From the NCBI RefSeq assembly GCF_918797505.1, contig NC_092794.1, positions 79,521,345 through 79,585,344 on the forward strand: 64,000 nucleotides of DNA. The letters run 5' to 3'. Source of the stretch: Bemisia tabaci (taxonomy: Eukaryota; Arthropoda; Insecta; Hemiptera; Aleyrodidae). The translations under genes and the position numbers were made by a program. The notes under the pieces were generated by a model. The model did no database searches, was not told where the DNA came from, and worked only from the letters and a program-made list of their open reading frames with translations. Of this stretch, positions 1-11,180 are shown piece after piece. Positions within the stretch are counted from its first letter, which is position 1, and every line of letters begins with the position of its first letter.

Positions 1-655
1 AACATCCAAAACACCCCCGCTGCCCCCCTCATTTTTCGTTGCGGAGCGGGTAAAAACCGGGAAAATCGCCAGAAATGATGCCCGAAACCACTGTAGAACT
101 TGACGAGAACCCTTGAAACGTTGCGCTCAGTCGGAGAACTGCAACACAGGAACTGCCGCCCACTTTAAGGACGGAAACATCCATAAAACCCCCGCTGCCC
201 CCCTCTTTTTTCGTTGCAGAGCTGGTAAGAACCGGTTCATCATTTCTGGCGATTTTCCCGGTTTTTACCCGCTCTGCAACGAAAAATGAGGGGGGCAGCG
301 GGGGTTTTATGGATGTTTCCGTCCTTAAAGTGGGCGGCAGTTCCTGTGTTGCAGTTCTCCGACTGAGCGCAACGTTTCAAGGGTTCTCGTCAAGTTCTAC
401 AGTGGTTTCGGGCATCATTTCTGGCGATTTTCCCGGTTTTTACCCGCTCCGCAACGAAAAATGAGGGGGGCAGCGGGGGTGTTTTGGATGTTTCCGTACT
501 TTAAGGGGGTGGCAGTCCTTGTATTCCAATTCTCCGACTGATCGCAACGTTTCAAGGGTCCTCCTCAAGTTGGACATTAGTTTTGGGCATTATTTGTAGT
601 GAATTTCCCGGTTTTTACCCGCTCTGCAACCAAAAATGAGGGGGGCAGGGGGCTA
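1..655. repeat. 175-bp tandem repeat with inverted head copy
   Basis: A unit of about 175 bp (reading from CATTTCTGGCGATTTTCC) starts at 241, 416 and, more diverged and incomplete, at 591. Bases 1-235 are the reverse complement of 258-492, so the array is also a palindrome with a spacer of about 20 bp. Each unit has a G-rich block (GAGGGGGGCAGCGGGGG). No coding signal was seen. The left end is cut by the window edge. Confidence 0.85.
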
Positions 656-939
656 AGAGTTTTGAAAACTCACTTTAAAGTCGCAGGCTGCGTTTGCGTT
701 AACATCGGCAAGAAGTTCCACTCGGATTTGATGCTAAGTTTGAAGCTCTTCTGTGACTTTTCGCATTTTAATGCAATGTTTCATTGTAACAGGCCCATCC
801 CCCCCTACGGGGGGGCTGTGGTGGCCCGGGGGCAATATGAAGACTTCGGTATCAGACTTGGAGTATTCGAGGACTCTTTGAAAAGAGAAACGGTATGTCC
901 AAGAGCCGCCGAAGCTACTCTAAAAAATGAAGGTACGGA
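656..939. other. no recognised feature
   Basis: Non-repetitive within this window apart from short runs of C and G. An open frame crosses it but has no recognisable domain. Confidence 0.5.
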
Positions 940-1244
940 CCCCCTAAATAACCTTTGGACCCCCCTAACTTTTGACAGGGGGGTCAGATCGACTTCCGGT
1001 TTGCGCCAAAAATTTTCTTTTTTTATGCTCTTTCTAACGATGTATCACATGATGGGGGTTGCCATTTGAAATTTTTGAGTTGCCCCCCGCCCCCCCTCCC
1101 CCTGGGGGGTCGAAGAACTGAAAAGTACCTCAAAAAGTTTCCCCCTCGATATGAGGAAGGACGCCACAAACCGCAAATCGATATCATAATTAGAACTAAA
1201 GTTATGGCCAGTGGTGCGTAACTTTTGAATAACCCTGTATATCA
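940..1244. mobile_element. fragment related to the TIR end of the 33571-35600 element
   Basis: The order of landmarks matches the right TIR of the 2.0-kb element in the gypsy gag: GGGGGTTGCNATTTGAA, then a run of C, CCCCCTGGGGGGTC, TTTCCCCCTC, GCCACAAACCGC, and an outer end resembling AACTTTTGAATAACCCTG. The two are clearly related but diverged. No matching left end was found. Confidence 0.55.
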
Positions 1245-1266
1245 ATAGCTTTGTAATGGCTTTGAG

Positions 1267-1630
1267 TATGGAACGCCGTTAGTGTCAAAACCCTTTTCTT
1301 GCGCGCGCGGAATTTTTTCTGGCGCGCGGAATTTTTTTTCGGCGCGCGGAAAGAAAAAACCCGTTTTCGATGAAAATCTCTGAATTTCCGGATTCCGCGC
1401 CGGTTTTCGATATATTTGCGCCGTTTGTGTCAAAACTATTTTTTCCGGCGCGGCGCTCCAAATCTGTTCCGCGCGCGGAATTTTCGATATATCGATTCCT
1501 GCTCGCCGCCGGCGCGGCGCTCCGAAATCTGTTCCGCGCGCAGAATTTTCGATATATCGATTCCTGCTCGCCGACTGTTTTTTCCGGCGCTGCACCAGAA
1601 AATAATTCCGCGCGCCACTTTTTCGATATA
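1267..1630. repeat. left outer arm with TCGATATATCGA subterminal motifs
   Basis: A CpG-rich stretch with several GCGCGCGGAATT blocks. The palindromic motif TTTTCGATATATCGA recurs at about 1481, 1546 and 1617, with a partial copy at 1403, each next to CCGCGCGC. The right arm 9804-10167 carries the same arrangement inverted. Arrays like this next to a TIR are typical transposase-binding candidates. That role is inferred. Confidence 0.75.
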
Positions 1631-2538
1631 TCGTCACCTTCCCGGCAAAGTATCACAAGCGCCACTTTGCCAACTTTTCAAGAGACACAAAAAACTGAAT
1701 TGCGACCGTAAAAGACGGATGTTTGGCTTGAAACTTGAAATATAGATCCAGCACACCTCCCTGCTTCGAATTTTAATAAAATTTCTTTAAAAAAACGGGT
1801 TTTTCTTTGAAAATTGGCGCTTGTGATATCGGCTTCTCGGGGCACTCTGAGAATCTATTGGCGCTTGTGATACGAAAGCCCATCAAATTTAACGGAGTTT
1901 TTTCCATATTTCTTCATTTTTAATCTAAAAAAAAATATTATTTTCGTATGTAAATGAATCTTATTAATTCAAAACTACCCATAACTCAACTTTAATAAAA
2001 ATAGCGCTTGTAATACTTCGGCCGAAAAGTGACGAATCGCTCCAAGTCATTCCAAAAGTTGCTGATACTAATATCGAAAATCAATCTCAAAGATGAGCGA
2101 TTATTCCCAACTTGGCGCTTGTGATACTTTTCTCTTACATGGCGCTTGTGATACGAAAGTTCGTCAACTTCAATGGAGTATTTTAAATATTTATTTATAT
2201 TTAGTCTAAAAAAAATATTATATTCGAAATAACGAGATGTAATTACATGCGAAAATAATTTAGTTTCAAGTCATTCCGAAGACTGCCGTGACAAAAATTG
2301 TAAAACAATCAAAAAGGTAGGCGGTTGCCGAACTTGGCGCTTGTGATACTTTTCTCCCAAATGGCGCTTGTGATACGAAAGTACATCAACTTTAATCGAC
2401 TTTTATTCATATTTCTACATATTTGTTGTAAAAAAAATGATTATTTTCGTATGTAAATGCATCTCGTTATTTCGGAACTATTCATAACTCAATTTCGGTA
2501 AAAATGGCGCTTGTGATACTTTGCCGGGAAGGTGACGA
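1631..2538. mobile_element. 908-bp element with repeated GGCGCTTGTGATAC
   Basis: Inverted ends of the type TCGTCACCTTCCCGGCAAAG with the inverse at 2519-2538. The uninterrupted right arm of the host fold-back shows the empty site, which is consistent with a TA duplication (an ATAT duplication is also possible because the site is itself a palindrome). Inside, GGCGCTTGTGATAC or its complement occurs about nine times, and a longer block starting GGCGCTTGTGATACGAAAG is repeated at about 1860, 2141 and 2363. No coding sequence was seen. Confidence 0.75.
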
Positions 2539-3600
2539 TATCGATTTTTCTGCGCGCGGAGAATATTATCTCTCTTTTGAACGATTTCCAATTTTCCATT
2601 ATCGATCCTCTGCGTGCCCCTGCCGTATGTGGGTCGTGTAAACAAACGCAGATTGATAACACAAATGATCCAAACAACTCGAAATCTCTTAATTTTAATT
2701 AATTTAAATCCATTTTCGACTTCAACCAAGCATTTGGCAATAATATGCATCGTATTTTACAACCTGGAGCCACGGCCTATCGGCTCATTTTAAGGTGCAT
2801 TCTGAAAATCAGTTTTACAAGTCCAATGTCCAAACCCAGACTTTCTTCTTTCCCTTTTTTTTAACCATTCTCTTTTCACTTTCGCCTCAAATCAAATGTT
2901 TTGCAGTTTTTTTATCTTAAGTAAGTGGTCCTGAATTCATTCAAGAGTTAGAAGTTCACGATTTATTTAGTATTATAGCCTTTTGACCTCTTAAGCTTTA
3001 TCGATATGATCTCATGTAGTTCGAGGTTTCTTTGGCCCAAACCAAGTGATTACTTACACATCTGATGTGAGTCTCATGGCTCTTCAAATTCGCAGTGTAG
3101 AATTAAATCAGAGACTACAGTTACTTAATCCAGTTCTGCTCTCTTGTTCAATGTTTGTCATAAGTGTTTGTTCGTGTCTGTTCTTTATAAGTGACCACTG
3201 TAGTGCATATACACAGTTATGCTATCGGTACAGGTATTATTTCTTGTTTTCTACAGTCAGGACTTTCTCTTAAGCGCAATAATTTACCAAAGAAATTCAC
3301 CTAGTTGCGTAAATAATTTGGTGTATAGATATTCTGTTAATGTCTCCTTGCGGTGATGCAAAGTTTCTGAGATCTGTCATAAGTGGATTTTGCATTTAGA
3401 TGGTCACTCTTGCCTGATAAAATTACTGCTCTAGCAGCTTCTAATTTATACTTTGATCTCTGATTCATCACTAAATGACACTCGTGCGGTGTCATTTATC
3501 TTTAATCAGTTCAAAGCTATTTCGACAATGAATCATCAAAGGTCCGATCGAACAAGGAATTTTCTGGTGAGTGCTGCGGCTGAACCGACATCACAACTCT
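2539..3600. repeat. left inner arm of the fold-back
   Basis: Near-identical, inverted, to 7530-8567. Small open frames occur as mirror pairs in the two arms (for example 3046-3273 + with 7855-8082 -), so they are by-products of the repeat. A diverged version of this sequence lies at 47.0-48.0 kb. Confidence 0.8.
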
Positions 3601-4217
3601 ACTATCGAAAGCATCAACCAAGACATGATCATTCGTCTGGAAGTGGAAATATTTTGCAACTCATCAGCAGGCCGATTATGGAAGGCTTAGAGCAACCCGA
3701 CAAGACAACAAATTCCGATATATTACATGGAGAAGATAGGGCTATGTCTTTTCATATCGGGCTGACATAGTTTCAATAATCAGGTAGCTGGTAGTTTAAC
3801 AGGTAAGATTTGTAAAGTCACTTAGGTATCACAAGTTACATTCGTATCTCTTGTGGAACAGTGTTTGTAGGTATGCTTACCTTTGTGGAGATTAATTGAT
3901 AACAAAACGAGCATATCGATGTCATAGCCTAACTAGAAAACCATGTACGTAGATTTACAAAGTTTCAGACTTTCTGTTTCTCTTCGATTATAAAATCATG
4001 CAACGAAATGTTACAAATGTCATCCCCAGATAACCTTAACCATGTTCCTGACTTATTCTTATGGGAGGATGTAATTCTATGTCTTTTCAAAATCCTTCCA
4101 TCCGTCTGTACCTGAGAAATTCAGTAAATCAGCCGACTTTCGGACTTTTAACCAGAATCGTCGGCATCTTTACAATTGAAATGATTCTTAGGTGTTTTTG
4201 AACAAAGGCATTTTATT

Positions 4218-6977
4218 AAAAGGGGTGGGTGCAAAATCGACAAAATTTCCCCCCTCATGGATGTTGACCAAATTTCAGTATGTCATTCCTCACTATGGGA
4301 TACGCCTTTTCCCAAAATTTCACGGCCTGAAACGAATTTCTCTCCGCGTAGCAGCGTTGCCAAGTTGAAAACCGTCGTGTTCCATATCTTTTGAACGAAA
4401 AGAGATATTGAGATGCGGTTTGCGCTAAAATTCTCCAAAAATTGCGTTCTTTCGATATATGTACTCAATTTGATCGTTTAGGTAATTTAAGATTGCAATG
4501 ATGCCATTTTTCACACTTTCTTAAGGGTCAATTTTTTTTCAACCCTAGTACATCATCAAATGCCGGATTCTCGATTCGAAAAAAAAACTGTTCATTGTAT
4601 TATTCGTACTTTTCCATTTCTTTTGATATATTATAGCTCCCAGGGAAACGATTAGTAACGGAGATATGAGCAATCTAAGTTTACGCTCCGCGCGCGCCGA
4701 CCGGAATCCGGGCGCCGCTCGCCGCTCTGAGTCGTCTGCACACTCCCTTCCTTAAGCTTCACGAGGTCATTCCTATGCATTTTTTTGCGTACTTTCCATT
4801 TCTGGCCTTTGAAAAGGGCTCCGATGAATTTTTAGGGGCCTCGCGGTCCATTGTTGCCATTTTTTGCTCGTATTTAGGGTTTTTTCCCTATTTTACTCAC
4901 AATTCTACTGAAAAACTTAATTTAAACGGAAAACTGTGTGCGTTGAGGGAAAGAACGTGAAGAAGAACTTAATGCTACGGGCCACTTCCCCAAGATGAGA
5001 GGCAGAGAGGCTGCATGAGAAAAGAAGCCCACAATTGAGGAGCATTCCGGAAAAAGGGCACATACGCGTATGTGCCCTCTATCGGAGGTGACAGAAATGA
5101 ATTCCTTGCATCCTAATGTACCAATGCCCCGAGTTTCAGCTTAATTGATCAATTTTTGGAGCTACGAGACCACGTTTTTTGAGGCTAAGAATAAGTCAGG
5201 GGTCACAGACATATTTCATCTATTTGCTTCTGGGTACTTTCGCCGCGACGTTTAGGAGTGCGCGGGCAGGCAGGGAGGTGATGGGTACTGATAAGGATCC
5301 CTCACTACAGATGCATCGCACTGATTCTGCTAATCAATGCAATAGCATCGGGTTGCAGGGATTGTAGGGATTCTCTACGCGTTGCACCAGTCACACGTGA
5401 ATTTTTTTAATTATTAATGATTTATTTTTTATGGTCTCGTGTGAGATTGAATTTTTCGATTTTTTCGCGTGTTTCGCAGTCTTTTGCATTAATAATGATC
5501 GAAGATGATCCACCCGCGCATTCTCAATCGAAATTATTATTTATTAGTCAATCGGAATTATTTACTCTTGTTTAGAAACTCGTTGAAGTCTCGAAAATTC
5601 AGCTTCAAAAGCCAAAACCTATGACCACTGGTCCATTTCCAGGAAAAGGGCACATAACGAATAATTTTAAAAAATTCTTCCCACAACACTGGAAGAAGTG
5701 TAAGTTTTACCAATGGCCGTTATTCATTCTGGAGTTTATGAACGTTGATATAAGTGCCCCAGTTCCGATGTATGTCATCTTCAGTGGCCAGAAAGTAAGA
5801 GTGAAAACTTCAAATGCGTTTTTCTCACAACACGTTTTTTCGGTATGTGCCCTTTTTCCGGAAAAGCTCTTCAATTCTGCATGAAAGTCATTATTCATTT
5901 CCTAAAACCTTCTACGTTCTACGACATATGGTTACGATACACCCCTACGGAGGATGACTAAAGGTCGAAAAACATTCAAAAGATCTACCTTACACATAAG
6001 AAAAGACCGCAAAAGGTGACATCCTGGACAATTTTCAGATCGTGGGAATCCAAATACAACTATGCTTTTTTAATATGTTGTATAGATAGGTAAGATCTGT
6101 TACGTAAGTACGTCAATATGAAAGCTATGCCCCACTTTCATAAACCATGGCGTGGGGATTTATCCAATTTTTCAAATATTTGGCTCTTTAGTACGATTTT
6201 TCTCGAAAATTTGGCAACGAAGGAAAAATTTTTACATGACTTTTTATTTCTTCTTCACGTTCTTTCCCTCAACGCACACAGTTTTCCGTTTAAATTAAGT
6301 TTTTCAGTAGAATTGTGAGTAAAATAGGGAAAAAACCCTAAATACGAGCAAAAAATGGCAACAATGGACCGCGAGGCCCCTAAAAATTCATCGGAGCCCT
6401 TTTCAAAGGCCAGAAATGGAAAGCACGCAAAAAAATGCATAGGAATGACCTCGTGAAGCTTAAGGAAGGGAGTGTGCAGACGACTCAGAGCGGCGAGCGG
6501 CGCCCGGAGCGTAAACTTAGATTGCTCATATCTCCGTTACTAATCGTTTCCCTGGGAGCTATAATATATCAAAAGAAATGGAAAAGTACGAATAATACAA
6601 TGAACAGTTTTTTTTTCGAATCGAGAATCCGGCATTTGATGATGTACTAGGGTTGAAAAAAAATTGACCCTTAAGAAAGTGTGAAAAATGGCATCATTGC
6701 AATCTTAAATTACCTAAACGATCAAATTGAGTACATATATCGAAAGAACGCAATTTTTGGAGAATTTTAGCGCAAACCGCATCTCAATATCTCTTTTCGT
6801 TCAAAAGATATGGAACACGACGGTTTTCAACTTGGCAACGCTGCTACGCGGAGAGAAATTCGTTTCAGGCCGTGAAATTTTGGGAAAAGGCGTATCCCAT
6901 AGTGAGGAATGACATACTGAAATTTGGTCAACATCCATGAGGGGGGAAATTTTGTCGATTTTGCACCCACCCCTTTT
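4218..6977. mobile_element. central palindromic element, 2.76 kb
   Basis: Ends AAAAGGGGTGGGTGCAAAAT and its inverse. The arms run to about 4972 on the left and from about 6240 on the right, with a spacer of about 1.27 kb. The related locus at 46980-49700 has the sequence on both sides of this block but not the block, which supports a separate insertion. The arms are close to identical apart from small indels (about 20 bp near 4690). No clear target duplication was found and no protein domains were seen. The spacer holds the short hairpin GGGCACATACGCGTATGTGC at about 5056 and related ends at 5641-5866. Confidence 0.65.
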
Positions 6978-7529
6978 TGTTGGACAGGTTTGATTCACCC
7001 TGAATTCTTAAATAGAGAGAAAAAAAATATTTTCTTCACTCTAGAAAGACATGAAACTGACCAAGCTGTAGGTGAGTAAGTAGTTTTTGATTACTTCATT
7101 CCATGAAATGTGATGAGCCTTGTTGCTGCAGGAAACACAACATACTAGCAGGAATCCTCAAATAAATTTTCTATCTTGTACAATATCTGTTGATACTTAA
7201 ATATTTGATGATACCTACGAAGTACAAAATTTCTGAAAAGACACTGGGAATACCAGCAGAGTCATCTCAAAATTTTCTCTCAGGGACAAAACTAAAAATT
7301 GTGGAAGTTTCCTAAGAATGCTCTGAAGACAAATTTACTTATTATTAAAAGATGAAGTGTAGCCTGCTACATATCATGTCGTATTCCTCTTCAAATATAC
7401 ATGCAGGTGAGTAGATTTTGAAATTTTGAGCGCACAATTTGCTTAAGAAAGAAGCGAGCACTACCATGATTTCCACTTACGATTACCACTTCCTCATAAA
7501 TTTTTATAAGTTGATGCTTTTGAAAGTTG

Positions 7530-8575
7530 AGTTGTGATGTCGGTTCAGCCGCAGCACTCACCAGAAAATTCCTTGTTCGATCGGACCTTTGATGATTCAT
7601 TGTCGAAATAGCTTTGAACTGATTAAAGATAAATGACACCGCACGAGTGTCATTTAGTGATGAATCAGAGATCAAAGTATAAATTAGAAGCTGCTAGAGC
7701 AGTAATTTTATCAGGCAAGAGTGACCGTCTAAATGCAAAATCCACTTATGACAGATCTCAGAAACTTTGCATCACCGCAAGGAGACATTAACAGAATATC
7801 TATACACCAAATTATTTACGCAACTAGGTGAATTTCTTTGGTAAATTATTGCGCTTAAGAGAAAGTCCTGACTGTAGAAAACAAGAAATAATACCTGTAC
7901 CGATAGCATAACTGTGTATATGCACTACAGTGGTCACTTATAAAGAACAGACACGAACAAACACTTATGACAAACATTGAACAAGAGAGCAGAACTGGAT
8001 TAAGTAACTGTAGTCTCTGATTTAATTCTACACTGCGAATTTGAAGAGCCATGAGACTCACATCAGATGTGTAAGTAATCACTTGGTTTGGGCCAAAGAA
8101 ACCTCGAACTACATGAGATCATATCGATAAAGCTTAAGAGGTCAAAAGGCTATAATACTAAATAAATCGTGAACTTCTAACTCTTGAATGAATTCAGGAC
8201 CACTTACTTAAGATAAAAAAACTGCAAAACATTTGATTTGAGGCGAAAGTGAAAAGAGAATGGTTAAAAAAAAGGGAAAGAAGAAAGTCTGGGTTTGGAC
8301 ATTGGACTTGTAAAACTGATTTTCAGAATGCACCTTAAAATGAGCCGATAGGCCGTGGCTCCAGGTTGTAAAATACGATGCATATTATTGCCAAATGCTT
8401 GGTTGAAGTCGAAAATGGATTTAAATTAATTAAAATTAAGAGATTTCGAGTTGTTTGGATCATTTGTGTTATCAATCTGCGTTTGTTTACACGACCCACA
8501 TACGGCAGGGGCACGCAGAGGATCGATAATGGAAAATTGGAAATCGTTCAAAAGAGAGATAATATTCTCCGCGCG
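7530..8575. repeat. right inner arm of the fold-back
   Basis: Inverted copy of 2539-3600, broken on its outer side by the hAT-like insertion at 8576. Confidence 0.8.
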
Positions 8576-9803
8576 CAGAGATGGAAAGTGAAATTTCACG
8601 TTTTGAAATTTCATGAAATTTCACGTGAAATTTCATGAAATTTCACAAGGCCCGAATAAATTTCAAAAAAATTGAAATTTGTTGATTTTTCAAAGAAATA
8701 TTGTTACTAAGCCTCGGAAACGGTTCAGATGATCCTCCTGCTGATGCAGCAGAATATGGCCCACTAATGAGATGCCACACCCAAAGGAGGGGGCACAAGG
8801 GGGGTTTTAGAGAAAGTTGTAGTGTTTCTGAGTTACTATGAAACGACTGAAAGGCAGTAGGTAAATGTAGTCGCATATTGCTGCTACTTTTAAGAAGGTT
8901 CCTGAAACAATACCTTTATAAATCAAAATCACCTTGGGTATTTATGATTTAATTTTAATGAAGCTTTGAATTTTGCGACTTTGCTCGAAAAGGTAAGAAG
9001 ACAAAACTGAAAATCCTGTAGATTTTCTTGAGAACTTTCATTTTTTTCTAGAAGATGCTCAAAAAACGAAAAGAGTAAAAAGTGCAATATTAATTAGTGT
9101 TTACCAAGCATCCAAGGGTGCAGTCGCGTAGTATCCAAGAGGATAGAGAATCCATAACAACCCAAAAAAAAATGTTTTTACAAATAAAATTAAAGTTACT
9201 TACGTTTGGAATTACTTGATAAAATTCAAGATGATTGAAAACAATCCATTTTTGAAACTGAGATTTCCGACTCTAAAATATATATGTTGGCAGTTTGGCA
9301 CTGCTGAGAATAATCTTTATAGTATAATTGTTAAATATGTAGGACATTAAGTTGGTTCAGAAATATACCACTAAAAGTGCCGTTTTTTAGCATTACAATT
9401 TTTAGCATCAATTTCTCCAACGTTTCTCAAATAAAAGTCCCCCCCCCCCCTCATAAAAAAACTAGTATTTTCATGCCGATGCGTGGAGGAAATTGTTCTT
9501 GTGGTGGAGCGGAGGCACTCAAGTGTCAATGATGCATTACTTACGAAAATTAAGGACCCATGACTTACATAAGTGACATCTGACATGACACCGAAATCTT
9601 CGTGATAAAAAACTGAGCTGCTGGAAGAGTGGGTGGTGAGGTTAGGTTAGGTCAGGGGGGGCTGGAAAATCTCAATATCGAGAATCACCGTTTCTAGGCG
9701 TTTCTTGGCCTCTTGAACGTATCCTCAAAAGTTTCAATAAATTTCATGAAATTTCACACGTGAAATTTCACTCGAATAAATTTCATGAAATTTTCCATCT
9801 CTG
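8576..9803. mobile_element. hAT-like non-autonomous element, copy A (1228 bp)
   Basis: Perfect ends CAGAGATGG...CCATCTCTG flanked by the 8-bp duplication TCCGCGCG (8568-8575, 9804-9811). A CAGNG terminus with an 8-bp duplication is the hAT pattern. Both ends carry tandem blocks of GTGAAATTTCATGAAATTT. It shares its outer parts, inverted, with copy B at 53570-54807, but the middle (about 8815-9300) is different. A run of ten C lies near 9439. No transposase was seen. Confidence 0.85.
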
Positions 9804-10167
9804 TCCGCGCGCAGAAAAATCGATATATCGAAAAAGTGGCGCGCGGAATTATTTTCTGGTGCAGCGCCGGAAAAAACAGTCGGCGAGCAGGAATCGATAT
9901 ATCGAAAATTCTGCGCGCGGAACAGATTTCGGAGCGCCGCGCCGGCGGCGAGCAGGAATCGATATATCGAAAATTCCGCGCGCGGAACAGATTTGGAGCG
10001 CCGCGCCGGAAAAAATAGTTTTGACACAAACGGCGCAAATATATCGAAAACCGGCGCGGAATCCGGAAATTCAGAGATTTTCATCGAAAACGGGTTTTTT
10101 CTTTCCGCGCGCCAGAAAAAATTCCGCGCGCGCAAGAAAAAGGTTTTGACACTAACGGCGTTCCATA
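9804..10167. repeat. right outer arm of the fold-back
   Basis: Inverted copy of 1267-1630, ending GGCGTTCCATA. Fragments of the same arm recur at 15347-15404 and 17981-18034. Confidence 0.75.
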
Positions 10168-11070
10168 CTTTGAGAAGCACTTTAGAGGGGTTTCCACGAG
10201 AAATTTTCTGTTAAATTAAAGAAAATTGAGGAAAATTGCGAGCCAATAAAAAGCCGGGAAAAGCTGGTGACACCTAGAGTACCTATATTGAGAGATTCTG
10301 TGGTATGGCCACTGGGTCCCATGGTGAGGCTTATTAGGACCCAAAAATGGCGGTGCTTTGTTTTGGTTTTTGAGGATGGGAGGGGTGTCATTGCCAACTT
10401 TTGACGGTTATCACCAACCGCACCTGCTGCCAACCTTACTACATCTAAGATCATTTTTCTCAAAAATTGCACACGATTAGCCTTAAAAATATGTAAAAAA
10501 GTCGCAATAGTGCATTTGGGTAAAGTTCTCGTTACGATAAGCAAAGACAACTACATTTTGAATCATTTTGCATTACATTAACTTTATGGCGTCCGCCATT
10601 TTTGGGTCCAAAGGGCTCCATTCAACCTAAGATGGCTGAGCCAATCAGAGGTGGTAACTCCAGTCAACGAACTACACCTCTAGAATGGCTGACCAGTGTT
10701 CACAGATTAGTCCAGATCGCTAACATCGGCGGAGGAGCGTGAGTAGTTTTGTGAGCGCCATTGGCGGGAAAATCCATGGGCATTTAAAACTAGGAACCAA
10801 AACTGAAATTTTGGCTATTTTCAGCAGATTTTCGGCGGGAGAATACTCCTTTTTCAGATTTTTGTGGGATGAAACGTTCCGAAGAATTCAAGAATTAGTT
10901 TCTCAGTAGAATTTATGTGGTTCAATATTTCCAGATTAAATAATTAAGGTGCAAATAAATAAAGAAGGAGAATTAATTAAAATACGAGTAAACAAGGCTA
11001 AAAATTATTGAAACACTAAAAGGTAAGACGTTTCGAGCTGCTTCCAGCTCATTTTCAGCTGCAAAAACAC

Positions 11071-11180
11071 ATAAAAACAAGTAAAAAATTGAGTGGCGAC
11101 CTGACCTCAGCCGTTATCACGTAACCAGTCATAATACCGGCTGGGGTCAGGTCGCCACTCAATTTTTTACTTGTTTTTAT
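11071..11180. repeat. 110-bp hairpin MITE
   Basis: Almost perfect hairpin: ATAAAAACAAGTAAAAAATT followed by GAGTGGCGACCTGACC, with its inverse after a loop of about 30 bp. The other palindrome arm at 14180 lacks it, which gives an empty site. Confidence 0.8.

Larger units (their letters stand above)
1267..10167. mobile_element. giant fold-back (long inverted repeat) element, 8.9 kb
   Basis: The two ends are inverted copies starting TATGGAACGCCGTTAGTGTC and are flanked by the 7-bp direct repeat CTTTGAG (1260-1266 and 10168-10174). Long stretches of the left half recur inverted in the right half: 1267-1630 with 9804-10167, and 2539-3600 with 7530-8567. Three younger insertions interrupt it: 1631-2538, 8576-9803 and the central palindrome 4218-6977. 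Removing them leaves about 4 kb. No transposase was seen, so the element is non-autonomous. The 7-bp duplication does not point to one superfamily. Confidence 0.8.

Noticed and set aside
599..1069. 156-codon frame
   Set aside because: It runs from the 175-bp repeat into the transposon fragment at 940 and has no recognisable domain.
9734..10180. 148-codon frame on the - strand and its mirror near 1370-1745
   Set aside because: Mirrored copies in both fold-back arms, arginine- and alanine-rich because of GCGCGC repeats, no domain.
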